Shown: piece by piece, positions 29,601 through 41,933 of the stretch
How positions within the stretch are numbered: position 1 is the first letter of the stretch
Layout: each line of letters begins with the position of its first letter
Source of the DNA: Symsagittifera roscoffensis
Lineage: Eukaryota; Xenacoelomorpha; Acoela; Convolutidae
Length of the DNA stretch: 64,000 nt
Direction: 5' to 3'
NCBI RefSeq assembly: GCF_963678635.1
Contig: NC_087064.1
Span: forward strand, 35,535,716 to 35,599,715
Program-made: the position numbers and the translations under genes
The notes under the pieces: model-generated
What the model was told of the DNA's origin: nothing
Database searches by the model: none
The model's input: only the letters and a program-made list of their open reading frames with translations

Positions 29601-32600
29601 GGAAGAGGGACACATCGCGCTGAAGGACGAGATGAAGTTTGCCACGAGGAAGTATCGGGCACCTTACGGATTGGAACAGGTGGAAATGAGGCAAGAAGGG
29701 AGAGAGCTGGATGCGGCAGGCTCGTTATATGTAGCTCTGACGGAATATAAAAAGCAAGAACCCGCGACACCCTCACCCCTGTCAGTGGGCACTCCTGGAG
29801 ACAAGAGAAGTGGCCCCGCTGAGGACCGATTTAGGAAGATACTCGAGAGAAGGCAAGCTGAGTCGGGAGAAGAGAGCATGGACGAAACTCTCAGTGAAAC
29901 GGGGAAGGAAATGAAAGTGGGGAATACACCTGAGTCGAAACCAGCAGAGGTGGATTTCACCGCCCAGGAGCTACTGCGGGACTTGAGCGGAGACGATTGG
30001 GCGGACAGTGCCACGCCAGCACTGACCTCATCCCCTCGTAAGAACCTGGAACTACCACTGACAAGTGAGACTTCCAACATGGGGATGATACTCTTGAGTG
30101 CTGAAGAGAGGCAAAAGAATACGCTTGAGGGGAACAAAGATATGTTTCTGGGGACTCTGGATGAGAAGGCTTGGCGGGATTTCTTGAGTGAATTTGATCA
30201 GGAGACGAAGAGTGAGACCACGCTGGATAGCTTCAAGGAAGAACTGTGGAACACGGTGGTCAAGTTTATGGAACCAGTGTTGATGGCCACCTGACTGGAT
30301 GGAAAAGCAAGAAAGGATTCGCTGAGCAAAATGGTCAAGTTGAGGGAGACGTGACAGAAGACCAAAGATGATGTAAAGACGGCTCTACTCTGAAGAAAAA
30401 GACTGATGATAAAATAATTAAAATTGACGGGGAGGATAAGATTAAGACTAGTAATATGATTAAGAGTACTAATATCCTTAAGGCTCGAGCAGGAGGAGGC
30501 AAAAGTTGGAAGGGTCGGACCGGGACAGGGAGATCGAATCTGTGATGATAGTGACGACATCCCCAAGCAAAGGTATGAAGTCTCGAAAGAGGAAGCGGGA
30601 GATGGAGGAGTGGAGCAGCCCATCGGTGGACGCTGTTTCGGAGAAGAAATTGAGGGAGACTGCCCCCATGATTTTAGCGCGGTGGAAGACGACAGCCTAC
30701 AAGAGTAGCTCCGAATCAAGGAGGCTAGCCGAATTAGTGAAAGAGATAGAGGTCTCGACAAGTCTGGTAACGGAGGAGGACTTCAAACCTCAGAAGGCAG
30801 GCTCGAAAAAGGGTTCGACGAGTGGACAAACCTGGGAATTGGATGTGGGCAGAGAATGGATCTCAAGCGAACATCAAGCTTTTGGCAAACAAGTGTCCAA
30901 CGACCCTCTTGAGAAGAATGCGACAAGGAATACGGCTCGACCTTGGTTGGTGGCCCTAGGGACGATGAAGGAATTGGAGGACTGTCTGAAAAAGCTTGAT
31001 CAAGGGAATTGGGCTACTCGAAGCTTGATCAAGGGAATTGGGCAAGCGTCGCAATTGGGCTACTCAACAGAAAGCCGAAGTCAACAAGCTGGAATTGGGA
31101 AGTCAGCTAAAGCGAATTTGGCAGAGCCTGTTGCGGGATTATTTTGAGGAGGCGATGAGAACACCTTCATCAGCATTGCCTCTGATGGCGAATCCCTTCG
31201 TCAGAATCGCGGGACATCTGATGCTCGCGTGGAGCCTAGTGGGAATAGAGTTGGAGGTCTTGACTTCATGTGACAAACTGAAGTTAGGCAATAAAAACCT
31301 GGAGGTCTATCAGATGCTGGTACAACACGTCGCGAGGGACAACTCCGATCTGAGCCTGGCGAGAAGAAAAGATGCCACTTGTTTCTTGAGGTGGATAATG
31401 TCCGTAATGAACAATAGCATCGTCCAAGCGTGTCATCAGAAGGCCATGGGAAGCAAGACCATGGAGAGAAGAGTCTCCACCGTCATACTGAACGTGTACC
31501 AGAGTACGGGAATCGAGAAGGAGGATGACTCGAGGCAGTCCCTAGAGAATCGTAGAAAACTTGATGAAATACGAAGATTCCACAACAAGAAATTTGAAGA
31601 GGGGCATGATGTGCATCGCAACTTAGCCTTGGCTAAAGGTTACGCGAGACCCAATAAAAAGGGAGAGTACCAATACGTTTCTGGAGTGATGGGAATAGCG
31701 TATAATCCTTTCTTGAATTCAGAAGCCGCGAGCGCTTACAGTAATCATGAGGTGGTGGAGCTCTTGAAATTTTAGACGGAGAAGATAATCGTAATCAATC
31801 CAACGGAAAGGGAGAAACCGAGCCTGGGCCTGCTACTTGAGGCGACTCCAAAGGTGATTAGCGTGCCGCGCTCGAGCAAAAGAGTAGAATTGAGAATGGG
31901 AAATGGAAATGGCATGATGACAACGAATTTGGGAACGGTTTGGAAATTGCTGAGACCTTCCTGGTGTCCCCATCCCCATGCGAGCTTGATTGAAGAAGTC
32001 ACGGAACGAGTGAGGCTAACAACAACAAAAGATGAGGATCTGGAAACGTTGGACGTGATACACAAATTGATCCTACCACAGAGTAAAGAGTCGGGCGGAA
32101 CAACGAGTAAGCTGGGATCAGTAAAGAAGTTGGAACCTGGTAGCTGTCTTGACTTGACGTGCGGAGGCGGAGGGCACACCTGTGATGGACGATCATGTGT
32201 CAGAATACAGTCCTTTCAGGGAGAAGACCTAGTCACTTGGTTGGATGATATAACAGAAAGAGAGAAGAGCGAGGTGCAGATAATGGCTGAGTATTATACG
32301 AACACCACAGTGAATATAGCAAAGGCGCTGGGGTTCTTCTCTAGAATGTGTAGTCTGCAATCACTGGAAATGCTGGAGCCTGAACACCATTTGGTGACGG
32401 CGTTGAGCGTGGAGTCGTGGCCAGGGGCGTTGCAAACCACCCAGAAACATATCAGAGGATGGAAAATTGGTCTAGAGGCGGAGATGGGATTTCCAGTGAG
32501 CGAAGCTTATGGCCTGCCTGTAAATGCAAAGTCTTCGGTGGGATCAGTAATGGCCAACGTATGTGGGAGCCATTATCCATTCACATGGCAATGGTGGAGG

Positions 32601-33627
32601 TATCCAGCTAAAGGATACTAGTGGATAAGGCCTTCTCGGTACCCAAGTGCGTACGGCTGGCTCGAATGTCGCATCATTCACACAGGCTGTTAGGAAGATC
32701 CTGGGAACGGTGCCGAGGGCACAAAGGGATGACTTGAGTGAAATCTGGGGAGAAGAACTCTTGAGCTTAGGAGACGAGAATAAGAGCAATTTTGAGAGAC
32801 AGAATGCCATCGGGAAGCCGATGGGTAATGTCCCAGCGCCGGAGGAGGATGATGTGATGCACGGGAAGATGATGGAACTGGAGCCTCTGCTGCAAGCCTC
32901 GGGGGAACGCAATCTCCGAAGCATAGAAATTACACATGGGGAATGCCCATGCCACTGCTTGGCACAGACAGTGTGGTACCCGGAGCATACAAACCTTTGC
33001 TTAGTGTGGGATGTAGAAGAAATTCGGTCAATCGGGTTACCGGATCATCAACAGAAGGTGACCATCTTTGTAATAAGCACGAAATTGGCGTTACGATGGA
33101 TCGAAGAAAATGTAACGAAGTATAGGGAGTCGAAGACACCAACGGCGGAATCGATACACGCTATAGATTACAGCAGGAGACTTGAGTTGTTTCAGACTGT
33201 ATGCAAGGTATTTGCCATACCAATGGAAGTCAGGCACGTATGGAGCCGCATTAGGTTCTTTCCGTGGTTCTTCAAGAGACCTCTGCTGACCCATCAAAAT
33301 GCGATCAAAACAGGTTGGAAAAGGGTCGGTAGGGTGTCTAGAGATAATACCAAAGCAAGAGAGTCGATACTGGAGGAATACTTGGCGAAGAACGTGAGCT
33401 TGAGCCTGCACAATTCCCTTTGCTTGAACAGGGAATTGAAAACCAAAGGTTTACCGAATCAGACAACAAGGTTACAGGATCAGAAAGAGTGGATGCGATC
33501 CTTCGAACAATTGAAAGCATGGGAAGAAATCGTGATCAGCTCTGATGATGAGGAGGCGCTACTAAGACAGATCACGGTGTCAAATTCATCGGGTCCTAGC
33601 ACTTCGAAGGCTTGGAATACGAAGTGA
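26617..33627 (+). pseudogene. ORF3 of copy 2, decayed
   Basis: Reading frames across this interval match copy 1 ORF3 from before its first domain to its C-terminus, broken by at least five frameshifts and several stops (for example near 27,903, 28,506, 29,437 and 32,621). Only a stop (26,614-26,616) separates the first part (from about 26,620) from ORF2, in the same frame. Conserved anchors are IIVTGSDF and FAGMNDHL (SGNH-like domain, 27,333-27,540), VFTTSPGYASMPP, a basic KSRKRKRE cluster near 30,575, a Cys/His cluster (GGGGHTCDGRSC, about 32,163-32,200), and ECPCHCLAQTVWYPE near 32,940. The C-terminus ends with EIVISSDDEEAL, resembling a SUMO-interaction motif. Confidence 0.88.
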
Positions 33628-34979
33628 GCAGGGAGCTCAATGTGGGTTTCCTCAGTCTTGAGAGGGAAAGGAAGGGGCTCGAGTGTGAACTCGGATAAAA
33701 CCCGAGGTCACAGAAAAGAAATTTTAACGAAACAAAGTATTGTTATTAATATGCTATAGTTATTATATAAATAAAAATGTTGCATGACAATTTCCTGATT
33801 GGATAGGTCAAAAGAAATTTTAATCATAAGCTTCAAAAGCGGGTATTTAAGGTGCAGGTATATGAAAATTTTGATTGCTGTTCAGCGATAGTGTGACAAT
33901 TTTATATAGTGGTGAATTTTGGGATGTAGATAAACTTATGTCTGCTGCAAACTTCCTCTAAATGACCACTGGCACTGTATCTTGAGCAACACTCGGTATT
34001 CTGGGGACTCACTGGCAGGCGGCAACTCGCGATGAGGACATCGATCTTGAGTCCGGGGAGTATGTGCCAGTCGGTCATATTTGGAAGTTTGACCTTGAGG
34101 AACACGAACTACAAGACTTTGGGAGGAAATTTAGTTTTTCAAAAATTCGAATGGAGCCTGTCATGCTCAACTTTCTCGCAAAAACTGAAAATATCAAAAA
34201 TGGAAGATTAGAGCATCCGATTTACAATCGCGGGAAAGTACTTAAAGAAGCGGCGGGAAATTGCTATTCGCAATTTCCAGATATAAAATAAACGCGAGTA
34301 GAGCCGTCTTATCCTAAAATAGGAGAAGAAACGATTGCGATAGAAGAATACAAAGGTGGACACCTGGGATGTCCCAATGGTTCAGACCAAAACTTCAATT
34401 CTTGAGTCCAAACTTATTTTCCTTGTTAAAATTAATTAGTATAAAACCTCTCAAGTTCTCAAACTTAATTCTCGAGTTGCTTACTGATTTAGTTACTCCA
34501 ATTCTTGAGTGTGCTGATATGCGAGTACCCAATTTAGTTTTCTCGAGTGTGTTTTATGATTGTTATGTTGAGGTAAGGAGAGTTTTAGGTTGATCCAACT
34601 GAAATGGATCAAAGTTCCACTGTCTAATAAAAAGTAACTGTGCGGATTGTTCCGACCCTTTTTTTAACGGCATTTGCGTATTTTGGGTATTTTGAGACCT
34701 AATTATGGGGACTTTCTTATTTTCTAGAGTGGGGGGTACTTTGGTAGTGGCCCTTCAGCTGTAACGGGTTTTTAGTCTCATGTCGGAAGCGAACCGAATT
34801 GGCTCCGACCGTTTTGAGGTAGAAAAACACGAGAGATAGTGTCCCTGACTCTTGAGCTAATGGTTATAGGGCCTATTCTTCTTAAGCCTCATATGTGACC
34901 GAAGTAGGCGACTGTTACATTTTGATGGAAAAATGTATCGTTTCAACGAACGTTCAATAATCCGAAGCTGAATTAATAC
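33628..34979. other. Noncoding gap between copy 2 and the giant palindrome
   Basis: No gene is supported. The first 130 bp are probably copy 2's 3' noncoding sequence. Short perfect palindromes AGGTGGACACCT and GGGATGTCCC near 34,353-34,375 recall the hairpins of copy 1's gag-pol/ORF2 spacer. I could not find the LTR terminal sequence seen in copies 1 and 3. The rest is AT-rich unassigned sequence. Confidence 0.5.
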
Positions 34980-35547
34980 CATGAATCCTTTGCTAAACTT
35001 CTTTAAATGATTTTCTCAACTTGATAATTTTGTTTTGCTGTTTCAAATATGATTTTCTATATTAAAGTAATTTTTAGGTTGAGAATGATATATATTATTA
35101 TCTTGAAATTTTCAAAAGTTAGCACAAACATATATTTTTTCATCTTTTCCAGGTCAATTATCAATTTTTTTTTACTGAAATCGTCAAAAAAACAGTAGAA
35201 AACTATTATTCTTAATGAATCAACCCCCAATATTTGCTTAATAACGCACTACTCTAAGAACACTTTTACAATAACTAAATAGGGAAAACTTCAAAATGTC
35301 AACTAGGCACAACATTTCAATTAGTCGATGTTTTATAAATATTCAGTTTTTTTTTTACAAAACTTCAACACAAACTTAAGCAATCTTTAGCACATGTTGT
35401 TCACTTTTACTACAAAGTTATCACAACAGAATCTCCGCAAGCATGCAACCAATGCAGTTTTTAGTGTAGATAAAAGATTTTCAGATTCAGTAAAAGTTTT
35501 TGTTCAAAGTATTTTCGCCTAGGTTTTTTTATTAAGAACGTATATAA

Positions 35548-35780
35548 TTTACCTTCTCATGGAGTGTTTTTCGAGACTGTTGAGCACATAATTTATTATT
35601 ATGTTGACAAAGCTTCTTCTTGAAATGATTGAAGAGTTCCTCGCTGCGATATGTATAAAAGTTACAAAGGGAACACTTTAAAACGCAACAGTGCTTACGA
35701 TGTCTTGATGCGCCTTTACGTGTGTATTCTCTGCCACATTCAAAAGATGCAACTCTTTCGTTTCTATTCAGTGACGGCAT
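35548..35780 (-). CDS. Small zinc-finger exon, left arm
   Basis: The ATG at 35,780 gives MPSLNRNERVASFECGREYTR. Two zinc-finger-like modules follow. The first is atypical (ECGREY...HRKHC); the second resembles C2H2/C2HC (CSLCNFYTYRSEELFNHF then KKLCQH), with C-x2-C and a His 13 residues on. A donor-like AG|GTAAAT follows HEK at about 35,548, so the exon probably continues elsewhere. Nucleic-acid binding is a reasonable inference. The right-arm copy has a premature stop inside the second finger. Confidence 0.5.
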
Positions 35781-36335
35781 CTCAATAATTAAAAAAAGAA
35801 GCTGAGAATAAATGGGAGATTCGGAAAGTCCCAAGCTTTTAGATAAGAAGAGTTGAATAGCCTCGAAAAATGAATAAAAGAAAAAAAACAGCAATTTTTT
35901 TAACCAATTGATTTTAACGTGAAAGAAAATCAGAAAGGATATGCTATTTAGCCTAGCTGAAATGAAAATCATCCAAGGAGTTTCAATAGTATCAATCAAT
36001 CAGAATCGAGCATTACTTATAAGTAAATTTTTATCTTTTTTGATATCAACCAATCAGAATCGAGCTTCAATGGTCATGGAATGTTCAACAAGTTTAAAGT
36101 CAACCAATCAGAATTGAGCTTCATTTCTCATAGATTTTTCATTATCTTTGATATCAAACAATCGAGCTTTCCTTCATAGGTAATTTTTGTGGTAATAACC
36201 AATCAAAATGAAGTATTCACAGATTTTTAAGTATTTTGTAGATCAGAACCAAAATATGTTTTTGAAACTTCCCAATCAACCAGTTTTATTGAAGTTTTTA
36301 AGATACTGACAAATACAATTGACACCAAAGTAAGA

Positions 36336-36866
36336 TTATTTTGAAATTACGATCAAAACTTTTTCGATTTGTTCTATATCTAACCAGTGAAAAAAGCAAT
36401 AACCAAAATATACAATTTTATCACTTTCTTTTTGGTATATTGTATTATAAACAACTGGAAGTCTTTCAAACTTGGATAATCGATTAAAAGATATTCTGAC
36501 AAATCTAGAATTTTTTTGTATCAAATTCAAAACAGTAATCAAAATGATGTTCCTTATCTTCAATTTTTGTTTCATAGGCTCTTCCATTTTGTTGTTTTTT
36601 TTACTGACCGACCACTCAATCTGTGTTAACTCTATTAAAAAAACATTGTCGATAAATCTGGCAGTACTCTTCTTTTCTGAAATCTCCTTTCCTTTTTTCA
36701 ACAAAATTATTGAATTTTCTGTCTTTCTATACAAGTTAAAACAAATGCAATCTCCATCAACGTCATTTGTCCACCATGCTTTTAGTATTTTGTAGTAATT
36801 CAACCTTGAAATCTTATAAATGTCCATTTCGGAGATTGAAAACGCTTTTGATAGAAACAGTTTTCA
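36336..36866 (-). CDS. Gene A second exon-like block, left arm: unrecognised
   Basis: After a strong 3' splice-like TTTATTTCAG (36,867-36,876), a frame continues with MDIYKISRLNYY (ATG 36,827), WWTNDVDGDCICFN and FHWLDIEQIEKV, to a stop at 36,336. The right arm has the same block with an open entry (GKIFLSKAFSM). The codon directly after the left acceptor would be TGA in that phase, so either the left copy is mutated or the exon starts in another phase. The function is unknown. Confidence 0.45.
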
Positions 36867-37321
36867 CTGAAATAAACAAAGAAACTTGTAAAAACTCGAA
36901 TTGTTGTATCTTTTTTGAATTTTTTGTCGTAACAGTCATCATAAAATGTTTTCCTTTATTTAGAGTCTAGTAAGTTCTAGGAAATTCATGCAGCCAATCA
37001 AAACTCTAAATTTAAGTAGATAACAATGAAAAAAAACAATGAAATTCTGAAATTCGGAAAACAATGATAAAAAATATACATTTTGTTTGTAATTTTGTTA
37101 ATAAATAAGATAAAATTTACTAAAAATTTGATAAAAGCAGTAAATAAACAAGTTTTTTTCATAAATTCTTAAACAAATACTGGAAAATCAATTGATTAAT
37201 GCTTAGAGCTTTAAGTCAATTTTGATTGAGTTGTATGTTTTGTCTGACTTTTCCTCAGTTATCTTAGCTCTAAATAAACACTTCAGTGAGAACAAATTTT
37301 TTTGAACCAAAAATCTTTCAA

Positions 37322-37891
37322 TTAGATAAACATACAAAACATCACAACGCGTTTCTGAGTTTTACAATTATCAGCAAACGTAAAATCTCTCAAAACTTTG
37401 GACAGTTCTTTGAATTCGTTCAAAGTATAGTTTACATAGGCAAATTGTTTCATTGCTTCATTCTCTTTTCCAGTGAAGAGCCGAGCCTGAACGTAGGGCG
37501 GCTTGTTCACATGGTACTTCTTCATTGTGACCCACACCCTCCTCATGCTGTATGTTGCTATTTCATATACTCTATTACAGATGTCGAGCTCCTGATCCAT
37601 AGTTGAATCTTCACCAGTTTTAGTTTCATATATAGGTACGAGTCCAAGGTTTTCAGCATCGTGACTAAAGGTGTTCCGGATTGGTGATATTTCTTCTCCT
37701 TCTTTTTCACTAAGATAGACTTGTTGAGACTTTTCAAATTGTCCCAAATCATCAAATTTTAATAGTTGAAAGCAGGGTTCAAAATAAATTTTTCCTTTGT
37801 AAGATTTTTGGAACCAAACAAATCTCCCAATTTTTGTTTGATTTTTTGAGAGTTCAATATAATTGGGACTAGTGTCTTTTCTTGAGTACAT
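37322..37891 (-). CDS. Gene A first exon, left arm: unrecognised 189-residue protein
   Basis: An ATG at 37,891 opens MYSRKDTSPNY and the frame stays open for 189 codons. A GTAAAAC donor-like site after the codons for FADN (about 37,377) could end the exon. The protein is mixed alpha/beta with no motif I recognise. The RFVWFQKSYKGKIYFEPCF start and the NKPPYVQARLFTG segment are the best conserved parts between arms. The right-arm counterpart is broken, so this is the better-preserved copy. I infer that it is spliced to the next block at 36,866 through an intron ending in TTTATTTCAG. Confidence 0.5.
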   Translation of the reverse strand: MYSRKDTSPNYIELSKNQTKIGRFVWFQKSYKGKIYFEPCFQLLKFDDLGQFEKSQQVYLSEKEGEEISPIRNTFSHDAENLGLVPIYETKTGEDSTMDQELDICNRVYEIATYSMRRVWVTMKKYHVNKPPYVQARLFTGKENEAMKQFAYVNYTLNEFKELSKVLRDFTFADNCKTQKRVVMFCMFI

Positions 37892-38317
37892 TTTTGAAGA
37901 GCAAACTGATCAGATGAAGAGAAATGTGGAAAATAAATTTGAAATTTATTGAAAAGTGAAGGAAACAATATAGTCATTCAATTAACCATAAAAGGAAATG
38001 GAAGTATAAATGGAATTTTTCTGTGAAGCTTCCAAAAATGGAATTGTGTAGTTGTTAGTGTTCCTATATAAATCCACAATTCTCAGCAAATATCTTTGTT
38101 CCAGATGGCTCCAGCTATGTGCCAAGCTCTTCCCTGCTTTTATTCAGATTATTTCCGTTCCAGTGATTTATACGAAAAAGATATAGTAACCAATATTTTT
38201 TGGGACTCTACCCATAATTCTTAGTGTTCTTCGAAAAATTTTAATTTCCACATACTTCTGATTGGTTCACAACTACTGGGTAATTTTCATTTTACATACC
38301 AAATTATCGATTGTCTT

Positions 38318-38650
38318 TAGACTCTGTACAAATACAGATTTTATTCGAATGATATTTCATCAACTGGCGAAGTTTTCAATCAACTTGACCACGCTGTTCA
38401 TAACAACTTGAAATTGAAACGAGCAGAAAAAATGCCAACTGTTGCAAAGAAAAGACTGTTACTCAAAAAATTCAAACCTCACGGTTTAGGTTCTAACCAG
38501 AAAGCTAGCATCCACCCAAACTATCGGTTCAGTTTTTCTGGAAAAAGTTCGCAAAGTACAGAACTCAAAATACGTACATGATTTGTTGAAAATAATTGCC
38601 TTTTTTATTTATGGTTAAGGATTTTAAAATAGTGATCATGTCAATTTTTC
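38318..38650 (+). pseudogene. Gene B exon, left arm (broken)
   Basis: After GATTGTCTTTAG (3' splice-like, ending about 38,318), the plus strand reads LYKYRFYSNDISSTGEVFNQLDHAVHNNLK, homologous to the right-arm frame at 40,431. It loses frame near 38,510. It is the inward-reading gene of the palindrome. Confidence 0.45.
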
Positions 38651-39198
38651 AATAAAAATTTTGATAATCCAAATTTTTTCTCTCAAATCTCTTCAAACTT
38701 GTAAACAAGATGTATTGTTTCTTCTGATTTTGAAGAAGCTGTTAAAAAAAAGTTTCATATTCTTTAAAAAGTTGCAAAAATTGTTCCAATTTTTATAACA
38801 AAATGAGAAAAGTGTTTTGATTTTTTTGACAAGATACGAAAAGTGTTTCATTTTTTTCTACAAAGTGCAAAAGTGTTTCAGTTTTTTGACAAGATGCAAA
38901 AACCTTCAGGTAATTTTTAATTTTGTACAAATTTTCTAGTGTTTTTCCTACTATGTGTTCAAATGTTTATCAAGTTTCCTTACATGTGTGCGAATTTGGA
39001 GCACTAAATTAAGTTGTAATATTTTTTCAATGATTTACCCTGAACTTCTCATCTATTCTCATAGTTAAAATGAAATTGAAGAAAAAATTTAATTACAAAG
39101 AACGAAATGATTACCGAACAACAATTATTGCCGAAATTTTTTAATCAAAGAGCTGTCGAGAGTTCTGGAGGTTCTCTATAGAACGCCGAGCTGAACAA

Positions 39199-39621
39199 AT
39201 GCAAGTGCAGGAAAAATACTCTGGAGTTTTTGTGGTACGAATGGACATCCCAATTCAAGTCTGACAAATGATGGAAGTGATGCGAAGAGATTTCAACGAA
39301 CATCATATGATGCAAGTGCCCATGACAGAGAACCAACTTGGAGAAATGCAAGAGAAGGAAGAAGTGGCTGAGCTCGTGGGAATGACCTACCCCGACACTC
39401 CTGACTCTAGATATGTGGCTCAACCAGTCGACGAATTCCTCATTCATTGGGAGGAAGCAAAGCAGGGTCAAAAAAACGCCATCACAATAGATGAAGATCA
39501 GGGTTTCTCGGAAACAATGACGCCTCCAGCTCCACAACAACCACTACAACCTTGTCCAGCTCGTCGTTCTATAGAGAACCTCCAAAACTCTCGACAGCAT
39601 TTTGATTCAAAAAATTTGTAA
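39199..39621 (+). CDS. Palindrome spacer ORF: unrecognised acidic protein
   Basis: The spacer between the arms carries the only single-copy frame of the element. A frame from about 39,181 (RRAEQMQVQEKYSGVFVV) meets a TGA at about 39,262, then continues from ATG 39,268 for 117 codons (MMEVMRRDFNEHHMMQV ... DEFLIHWEEAKQ ... QQPLQPCPARRS) into the right arm, stopping at 39,621. The protein is acidic and Met/Gln-rich with a proline-rich tail. I do not recognise it. Confidence 0.4.
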
Positions 39622-40044
39622 ATAATTGTTGTTCGGTATTCATTTTGTTCTTTGCATTTAAATAATTTAAATAATCAATTTAACTATGAGAATAGATGAG
39701 AAGTTCAGATTAGATAATTAAAAAACATTTAGAACTTAGTTTAGTGCTCCCAATTCGCACACATGTGAAGAAACTTGATAAACTTTTGCACACATAGTAG
39801 AAAAAACACTAGACAATTTGTACAAAATTAAAAATTACCTGAAGGTTACTGCATCTTGTCAAAAAAACTGAAACACTTTTGCACTTTGTAGAAAAAATTG
39901 AAACACTTTTCATATCTTGTCAAAAAAATTAAAACACTTTTCCCATTTTGTTATGAAAATTGAAACAATTTTTGCAACTTTTTAAAGAATATGAGACTTT
40001 TTTTTAACAGCTTCTTCAAAATCAGAAGAAACAATACATCTTGT

Positions 40045-40431
40045 TTACAAGTTTGAAGAGATTTGAAAGAAAAAATTTGGACTAACAAAAAAACATTTTT
40101 TTGAAAAATTGACATGATCACTATTTAAAAATGCATAACCATCAATAAAACAGGCAATTCTTTTCAACAAATCATGAACGTATTTTGAGTTTTGTACTTT
40201 GCGAACTTTTTCCAGAAAAGCTGAACCGATAGTTTGTGTGGAAGCTAGTTTCTGGTTTGAACATAAATCGTGGCGTTCGATTTTTTTGCGTAACAGTCTT
40301 TTCTTTGCAACACTTGGCATTTTTTCTGCTCGTTTCCTTTTCAAGTTGTGATGAACAGCGCGGTCAAGTTGATTGAAAACCTCGCCAGTTGGTGAAATAT
40401 CATTAGAATAAAGTCTGTATTTGTACAGAGT
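40045..40431 (-). CDS. Gene B exon, right arm: basic protein of unknown function
   Basis: A 3' splice-like GATTGTCTTCAG precedes a frame reading LYKYRLYSNDISPTGEVFN, then a very basic stretch (NLKRKRAEKMPSVAKKRLLRKK) and FLEKVRKVQNSKYVHDLLKRI. The frame itself is open from 40,539, but the acceptor suggests the exon begins at 40,431. The basic cluster resembles a nuclear localisation or nucleic-acid binding segment. The left-arm counterpart is broken, the reverse of the situation for gene A. Confidence 0.45.
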   Translation of the reverse strand, partial: TLYKYRLYSNDISPTGEVFNQLDRAVHHNLKRKRAEKMPSVAKKRLLRKKIERHDLCSNQKLASTQTIGSAFLEKVRKVQNSKYVHDLLKRIACFIDGYAFLNSDHVNFSKKCFFVSPNFFFQISSNL

Positions 40432-40883
40432 CTGAAGACAATCGGTAATTTGGTATGTAAAATGAAAATTACACGGTAGTTGTAAAATTTGATCGAAAGA
40501 TGAACCAATCAGAAGTATGTGGAACTTACAATTTTTCAAAGAACACTAAGAATTGTGGGTAGAGTCCCAAAAAAAATTGATTACTATATATTTTTCGTAA
40601 AAATCACTGGAAACGGAAATAATCTGAATAAAAGCTGATAAGAGCGTGACACGTAGCTGCAGCCATCTGGAACAAAGATTTTTGCTGAGAATTGTGGGTT
40701 TGTATAGGAACACTAACAACTACACAATTCGATATTTGGAAACTTCACAGAAAAATTCCATTTATACTTCTATTTCCTTTTGTGGTTAATTGAATGACCA
40801 TAGTGTTTCCTTCACTTTTCAATTAGTTTTCAAATTATTTTCCACATTTCTTTTCATCTGATCAGTTTGTTCTCCTATTGAAA

Positions 40884-41430
40884 AATGTACTCAAGAAAAG
40901 ACACTTGTCCCAATTATAATGAACTCTCGTCCCAAGACACTAGTCCCAATTATATTGAAATTGGGAGATTTGTTTGGTTCCAAAAATCTTACAAGGGAAA
41001 ATTTATTTTAAACCCTGCTTTCAACTATTGAAAATAAATGATTTGGGACAATTTGAAAAGTCTCAACAAGTCTATCTCAGTGAAAAAGAGGGAGAAGAAT
41101 TATCAGCAATCCGGAATACCGTTATTGATGATGCTGAAAACCTTGGACTCGTACCTATATAAGAAAACAAAACTGGTAAAGATTCAACTAAAGGAGCTCG
41201 ACATCTGCAATAGAGTTTATGAATTAGCAACATACAGCATGAGGAGGGTGTGGGTCACAATCAAGAAGTACGGTGTGAACAAGCCGCCCTACGTTCAGGC
41301 TCGGCTCTTCACTGGAAAAAAGAATGAAGTTAATGAAACAATTTGCCTATTTCAGCTATACTTCGAACGAATTCAAAGAACTGTGCAAAATTTTGAGAGA
41401 TTTTACGTTTGCTGATAATTGTAAACTCAG
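40884..41430 (+). pseudogene. Gene A first exon, right arm (broken)
   Basis: The ATG at 40,884 gives MYSRKDTCPNYNELS, followed by a short duplicated segment and IEIGRFVWFQKSYKG. The frame is lost near 41,000 and 41,160 and resumes in other frames (GQFEKSQQVYLSEKEGEE; ELDICNRVYELATYSMRRV). The multiple shifts show decay relative to the left arm. Confidence 0.55.
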
Positions 41431-41933
41431 AAACGCTTTGTGATTTTTTGTATGTTTATAAATTTGAAATATTATTGGTTCAAAAGTATTTTTTCTCACT
41501 GAAGTGTTTAATTAGAGCTAGGATAACTGAGAAAAAATCCGACAAAACAAACAACTCAATCAAAATTGACCTAAAGCCCTAGTCAATAATCAATTAATTT
41601 TCCAGTATTTGTTTAGAAAAAATTGTGAAAAAATTTATTTAATTACTGTTTTTATCAAATTCTCATTAAATTTTATCTTATTTGAACAAAATTACAAACA
41701 AAAATGTATATTTATTTGAAAATATTATCATTGTTTTCCAAATTTCAGAAACTCATTGTTTTTTTTTCTTTTTTTACTACTTAACACTAAAGTTTTGATT
41801 GGCTGCAAGAAATTCCTAAAGCCTACTAAATAAAGGAAAACATTTTATGATGACTGTTACGACAAAAAAAAACAAAAAAGATACAACAGTTTGAGTTTTT
41901 ACAAGTTTCTTTGTACATTTCAGGGAAAAATTT

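Larger units (their letters stand above)
22031..33760 (+). mobile_element. Copy 2: 5'-truncated, decayed member of the same giant retroelement family
   Basis: On the plus strand this copy holds the end of pol from within the integrase zinc domain, then ORF2, then ORF3, in the same order as copy 1 but on the opposite strand. It starts exactly at copy 1's LTR edge. The simplest reading is that copy 1 inserted into copy 2's integrase and the missing 5' half lies left of the window. Several frameshifts and in-frame stops show it is dead. Its proteins are strongly diverged from copy 1's, so it is another lineage, not a recent duplicate. The 3' boundary is uncertain; no LTR was recognised. Confidence 0.85.
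34980..39198 (+). repeat. Left arm of the giant palindrome
   Basis: About 4,219 bp, reverse-complementary to 39,552-43,859. Besides coding pieces it carries tandem CCAATCAGAATCGAG-type repeats (about 35,995-36,200) and AAGTGTTTCA-type repeats of about 45 bp (about 38,755-38,905), both mirrored in the right arm. The genes read outward on the minus strand, except gene B, which reads inward on the plus strand. Confidence 0.88.

Noticed and set aside
34340-34620. 3' LTR of copy 2
   Set aside because: None of the islands shared by the LTRs of copies 1 and 3 were found here.
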